From Bacteroidota bacterium (GTDB lineage Bacteria > Bacteroidota > Bacteroidia > Bacteroidales > GCA-2748055), in the NCBI GenBank assembly GCA_024244665.1, contig JAAEOI010000607.1:1-9918 (forward strand): a stretch of DNA of 9,918 bases, given 5' to 3'. Positions 7,454 to 9,918 of the stretch are shown here, piece by piece. Within the stretch, counting starts at the first letter, position 1. The number at the start of each line of letters is the position of its first letter. The notes beneath the pieces were generated by a model. That model was given only the letters and a program-made list of their open reading frames with translations. It was not told where the DNA came from and did not search any database. The translations under genes and the position numbers were made by a program.

Positions 7454-8148
7454 CTGGGGACCATAAACAGGTAACCTTTACCTTTGAGTGTTTGTATCCT
7501 GAGGCTGGTGTCGTGTTTGAAGTGATCCCTCAGCTTTCGGATATAGACATCCAGGTTTCTGGAGTTGAAGAAGGAATCGTCGCCCCAGACTGAAATCAGA
7601 AGTTGTTTGCGGTCAATTACACGGTTCACCGATCCGGTCAGAAGAGTTAGAATTTCACCCTCGCGATGCGACAGTGAAATCAACTCAATGGGCGATTTAA
7701 GTTCATACCTTTGAGGGTAGTATGTATACTTTCCGAGCTTCAGCTCCTCCGGGGTATGCTGTCTCTTGTTTTCCCCTCCATTGCTGATGGCCATCTGATT
7801 CTCTATTCTTACAATCAGCTCCTCAATGCTAAAGGGTTTCCGCATATAATCAGTTCCCCCGGCCTCAAATCCCTTTACCAGGTCGGCCGTTTCGGTCTTG
7901 GCTGTAAGGAAAATGACAGGCATGGCAGGCTTAAGGGCTTTGATCTGATGGCATAATTCATATCCATCCACATGGGGAAGCATAATATCCAGTATACAGA
8001 TATTAGGGTCGAACGAAGCATGGAGGTGCTTAATAACCTTGGCACCATCCGTTTCCCAGATCACTTCATAACCCTGTTTCTCCAGGGTTTCAGAAACAAT
8101 CCTGCCAAGGTATTTTTCATCCTCTATGTAAAGTATCTTTGTCTTCAC
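7450..8148 (-). CDS. OmpR/PhoB-family response regulator (RprY-like)
   Basis: Two-component output protein of 232 residues. The receiver domain (1-120) has the acidic pocket Glu9/Asp10, the phosphoacceptor Asp54 (CILDIMLP), Thr82 and Lys104 (in MRKPF). The winged-helix DNA-binding domain (about 135-232) has LSHREGEILTLL, the recognition region around SRNLDVYIRKLRDHF and the closing hairpin IQTLKGKGYLF. The start is GTG at 8148, and the overlap GTGA contains the TGA stop of the kinase, so the pair is translationally coupled. GGTDYM replaces the common GADDYM before the active Lys. Expected to bind direct repeats as a dimer; the TTAACC boxes at 9675-9712 are the obvious candidates. Confidence 0.95.
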   Translation of the reverse strand: MKTKILYIEDEKYLGRIVSETLEKQGYEVIWETDGAKVIKHLHASFDPNICILDIMLPHVDGYELCHQIKALKPAMPVIFLTAKTETADLVKGFEAGGTDYMRKPFSIEELIVRIENQMAISNGGENKRQHTPEELKLGKYTYYPQRYELKSPIELISLSHREGEILTLLTGSVNRVIDRKQLLISVWGDDSFFNSRNLDVYIRKLRDHFKHDTSLRIQTLKGKGYLFMVPS

Positions 8149-9632
8149 TCTTTCTGAATTGGGAAGTGGAGAGTGAAGATAATTCCACCCTCCTGAGGAG
8201 CTGTATAAGAGATAGAACCCGTGTGCTGTTTCATTACCTGGGAGGCAAAATTGAGGCCCAGGCCGTAGCCCTTCACATCGTGCCTGTTGCCCTGTGGGAT
8301 TCTGAAGAACTTTTCAAAAACCTGGTTCCTGTATTCCTCAGGTATACCAGGTCCATGATCCCTCACTGTCAGTGTTGAACCCGATTTGTTACTCTCAATC
8401 TGAATCTCAATAACAGGCTCAGGACCGCCATATTTAAGCGAGTTGTCAATGAGGTTCATGATCACACTCTCCCCATAGACCGGGTCAAGGTATGTAGGGC
8501 ATTCACCCCTTTCCGGGATCAGTTCGACTTTAGCACCCGCCTCCCTGATGGGAACTTCAAGGGTTCTGAGTACGTTTCTGACCAGTCCGCATAAGTCATG
8601 AGTATCCCTGTTCAGGACCAGGGAAGGATTTCTAAGCATATCATGGTGAAGCACCTTCCCCACAAGTTTTTCGAGCCGCTCCAGTTCACCGCTTGCCATT
8701 TCAAGATATTCATCCGATGCCTTCGGATCTTTCCGGAAATCATATTTTCGAAGTGCTTCAAGGGCAATCTTGACGGTCGATACCGGAGTTTTAAGCTCGT
8801 GACTGATATTCCCGATAAAATCGTCCCGCAGCCGGTGCAGGGTGATCTGCTTTTTAAGATTCCAGGAGGCAAAAAGCAGGGCTGAAGCAGAGAGTATCAG
8901 CAAGACCAGTCCAAACAGAATCTGCGGAAGCATGGTAAGGATAAGGAAACCACTGATGTGTCTCACATGTATGAGAGGCAGACAACTGCCAGCGTTGCCC
9001 TCCAGTACAATTCCTGGAATCTTTGCCGCTTGTACGTTTTCGGGATCCTCACCAGTCCACTCCAGGGAAAAGTTCCATCCCTTCAATTCCAGAACCTTCT
9101 CCATCATGGAGAGCAGAGCTGCGGAATCCAGACTCATGGCAAGGAGATGCGGGTGACTGTCGCTTTTGAAGGCATCCACATTCTCATCAATGAAGAGCTT
9201 CACACTTCGAACTATTCGGTCCTTATTTTCAACAAGATCCCCGGAATTGAGATGCTTCATCATCACCACGGTTCCCCCGGAGTCAGTGAGTGTTTTATGA
9301 ACAGCCGTATCAGAATCCATTGAAACGAACTGTTTCATCATCACGACAGTTCCGCTGGAATCGGCCAGAGATTGATGAATCTCCTTCTCGGGGATGAATA
9401 CGTCGATGGTTAAAGAATCATCCAGCGAAGGAAAAACCAGGTTCATCATGAGCATGGAATCCACCATCCGGTCGTGAACCATATAATACTCGTGGCCCAA
9501 CTGGTCCTGAAGGCTGATACGCTCTTCACGGTACTGCCCGCACAGCCAGTAGATAAGAAAGCCGGTGAGCAGCAGCTGACTGCAGACCATGAGCAGAGTC
9601 ATCCATCGATATTCAGATTTGTGCGATTTCAT
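8145..9632 (-). CDS. Membrane sensor histidine kinase (RprX-like)
   Basis: Sensor partner of the downstream response regulator, 495 residues. Transmembrane helix 1 is at about 12-31 and a long hydrophobic stretch at about 229-257. About 195 residues between them form a periplasmic sensor domain without a family I can name. No HAMP domain fits: only about 20 residues separate the membrane from the H-box ISHELKTP with the phosphoacceptor His278. The ATPase part has the N-box around Asn397 (MNLIDNSLKYG), G1 DHGPGI (425-430), F-box FEKFF (439-443) and G2 GYGLGL (455-460). The sensor contains an internal duplication (residues 86-101 and 112-127). The ATG at 9632 is chosen because MKSHKSEYRW gives a basic pre-membrane segment; the predicted promoter leaves almost no leader. 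Confidence 0.95.
   Translation of the reverse strand: MKSHKSEYRWMTLLMVCSQLLLTGFLIYWLCGQYREERISLQDQLGHEYYMVHDRMVDSMLMMNLVFPSLDDSLTIDVFIPEKEIHQSLADSSGTVVMMKQFVSMDSDTAVHKTLTDSGGTVVMMKHLNSGDLVENKDRIVRSVKLFIDENVDAFKSDSHPHLLAMSLDSAALLSMMEKVLELKGWNFSLEWTGEDPENVQAAKIPGIVLEGNAGSCLPLIHVRHISGFLILTMLPQILFGLVLLILSASALLFASWNLKKQITLHRLRDDFIGNISHELKTPVSTVKIALEALRKYDFRKDPKASDEYLEMASGELERLEKLVGKVLHHDMLRNPSLVLNRDTHDLCGLVRNVLRTLEVPIREAGAKVELIPERGECPTYLDPVYGESVIMNLIDNSLKYGGPEPVIEIQIESNKSGSTLTVRDHGPGIPEEYRNQVFEKFFRIPQGNRHDVKGYGLGLNFASQVMKQHTGSISYTAPQEGGIIFTLHFPIQKE
9252..9377 (-). repeat. Internal duplication in kinase sensor domain
   Basis: Residues 86-101 (HQSLADSSGTVVMMKQ) and 112-127 (HKTLTDSGGTVVMMKH) match at 11 of 16 positions, with an offset of 26 residues (78 bp). 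The DNA also matches well: TTCATCATCACCACGGTTCC at 9256 on the plus strand against TTCATCATCACGACAGTTCC at 9334. A weaker third copy may lie at residues 52-67 (VHDRMVDSM, then MMNLV). The copies have diverged, with several changes conserving amino acids, which hints at retention under selection. Confidence 0.8.
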
Positions 9633-9639
9633 TTCTATA

Positions 9640-9668
9640 CAAATATAGGCGTCGCAGGACTTATCCAG
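9640..9668 (-). promoter_or_regulatory. Predicted promoter of the kinase-regulator operon
   Basis: On the minus strand TATATTTG (9647-9640) is identical to the -7 box proposed for grpE. CTG (9668-9666) lies 18 bp upstream at the -33 position. The start of transcription would fall only a few nt before the kinase ATG at 9632, so the mRNA would be leaderless or nearly so. The TTAACC boxes begin just upstream of its -33 element. Confidence 0.55.
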
Positions 9669-9674
9669 CTTTTC

Positions 9675-9712
9675 ATTAACCTTAATTAACCTTAATTGGT
9701 CGCTTCTTAACC
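9675..9712. promoter_or_regulatory. TTAACC direct-repeat boxes, candidate response-regulator operator
   Basis: ATTAACCTTA is repeated exactly in tandem at 9675-9684 and 9685-9694, and a third TTAACC lies at 9707-9712. The TTAACC copies start at 9676, 9686 and 9707, so they are 10 and 21 bp apart and face the same side of the helix. OmpR/PhoB-family regulators bind as tandem dimers to such direct repeats; Bacillus PhoP, for example, uses TT(A/T/C)A(C/T)A with a period near 11 bp. The boxes lie directly upstream of the -33 elements of both divergent promoters, the usual place for an activator. Binding by the encoded regulator is inferred. Confidence 0.6.
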
Positions 9713-9713
9713 A

Positions 9714-9741
9714 TTGGGTACAAATCTGTACTATACTTTTG
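9714..9741 (+). promoter_or_regulatory. Predicted promoter of the secreted-protein gene
   Basis: TACTTTTG at 9734-9741 matches TAnnTTTG. TTG at 9714-9716 is 17 bp upstream, slightly closer than the usual 19-20 bp, which fits a promoter needing an activator. The third TTAACC box ends one base before the TTG. Start of transcription would be near 9747, about 11 nt before the ATG. Confidence 0.5.
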
Positions 9742-9757
9742 AAACAAAAACATCAAC

Positions 9758-9918
9758 ATGAAAAAAGCAATCTTCTTTTACACGCTTCTGATCCTTTGTT
9801 CAACGGTAAGTGCCCAGCAGACCAATAATGGATTTCTGCTATCGGGTTCCGTTATATATGAGCAGATCGTCAAACTCAATATTCAACTTGACGGAGATGT
9901 TGCCCTGATGGCTGGAAA
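9758..9918 (+). CDS. Secreted protein, N-terminal fragment, possibly GLPGLI family
   Basis: The gene runs off the window; 53 codons are visible. It starts MKKAIFFYTLLILCSTVSAQ, a clear Sec signal peptide with likely cleavage after the VSA at residues 17-19. The mature start contains GSVIYEQIVKLNIQLDGD, which resembles the opening strand and repeat region of Bacteroidota GLPGLI-type proteins (G-x-I-x-Y-E, then L-x-x-x-L-x-G-D), a family of unknown function that often sits beside two-component genes. The naming GLPGLI motif itself would lie beyond the window. The divergent position next to the kinase and the shared TTAACC boxes suggest it is a target of the regulator and acts in the periplasm or outer envelope. 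The start is well supported, the family less so. Confidence 0.7.
   Translation, partial: MKKAIFFYTLLILCSTVSAQQTNNGFLLSGSVIYEQIVKLNIQLDGDVALMAG

Noticed and set aside
7469..7483. Perfect hairpin AGGTAA-CCT-TTACCT just after the AraC stop
   Set aside because: It lies inside the response-regulator coding sequence (Lys-Gly-Tyr-Leu region), is AT-rich with a 6-bp stem, and is followed by only three T. Too weak to call a terminator.

Overview
The window looks like chromosomal DNA of a member of the Bacteroidota, probably a Bacteroidales/Marinilabiliales-like lineage. This is an inference from three things: several promoters fit the TAnnTTTG -7 element of this phylum; most genes lack a strong Shine-Dalgarno sequence; and the families present (AraC regulator with a short Bacteroidetes-type N-terminal domain, RprX/RprY-like two-component pair, apparent GLPGLI-type secreted protein) are typical of it. 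The genus cannot be told from this sequence.

Positions 1-1020 hold no convincing gene. They contain two unrelated tandem arrays. One is a G-poor 19-bp repeat (507-768). The other is a 12-bp GC-rich repeat (867-1021) whose last base is also the last base of the stop codon of the neighbouring gene.

Positions 1021-6089, all on the minus strand, form one tightly packed unit read in the order grpE, dnaJ, ABC ATPase, ABC-2 permease, Ppx/GppA-type phosphatase. dnaJ/ATPase and ATPase/permease each overlap by 4 nt (ATGA), so an exporter of the NatA/NatB type is translationally chained to the DnaK co-chaperones. A Bacteroidota-type promoter (CTG-N19-TATATTTG) and a clear AGGAG ribosome binding site precede grpE. 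dnaK is not in the window.

Positions 6266-7453, plus strand, hold a histidine-free VOC-fold protein followed after 18 nt by an AraC-family regulator, probably one transcription unit.

Positions 7450-9632, minus strand, hold a histidine kinase followed by its OmpR-family response regulator, which starts with GTG inside the kinase stop codon (GTGA overlap). The regulator ends against the AraC gene, the two stop codons sharing the palindrome TTAA. The kinase sensor domain carries an internal 26-residue-spaced duplication.

Positions 9633-9918 are the divergent control region between the kinase and a secreted-protein gene cut by the window end. Two back-to-back promoters flank three TTAACC boxes spaced 10 and 21 bp apart. 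This is the arrangement expected for binding sites of an OmpR-family regulator, so kinase, regulator and secreted protein probably form one regulatory module. This module is the most interesting part of the window.
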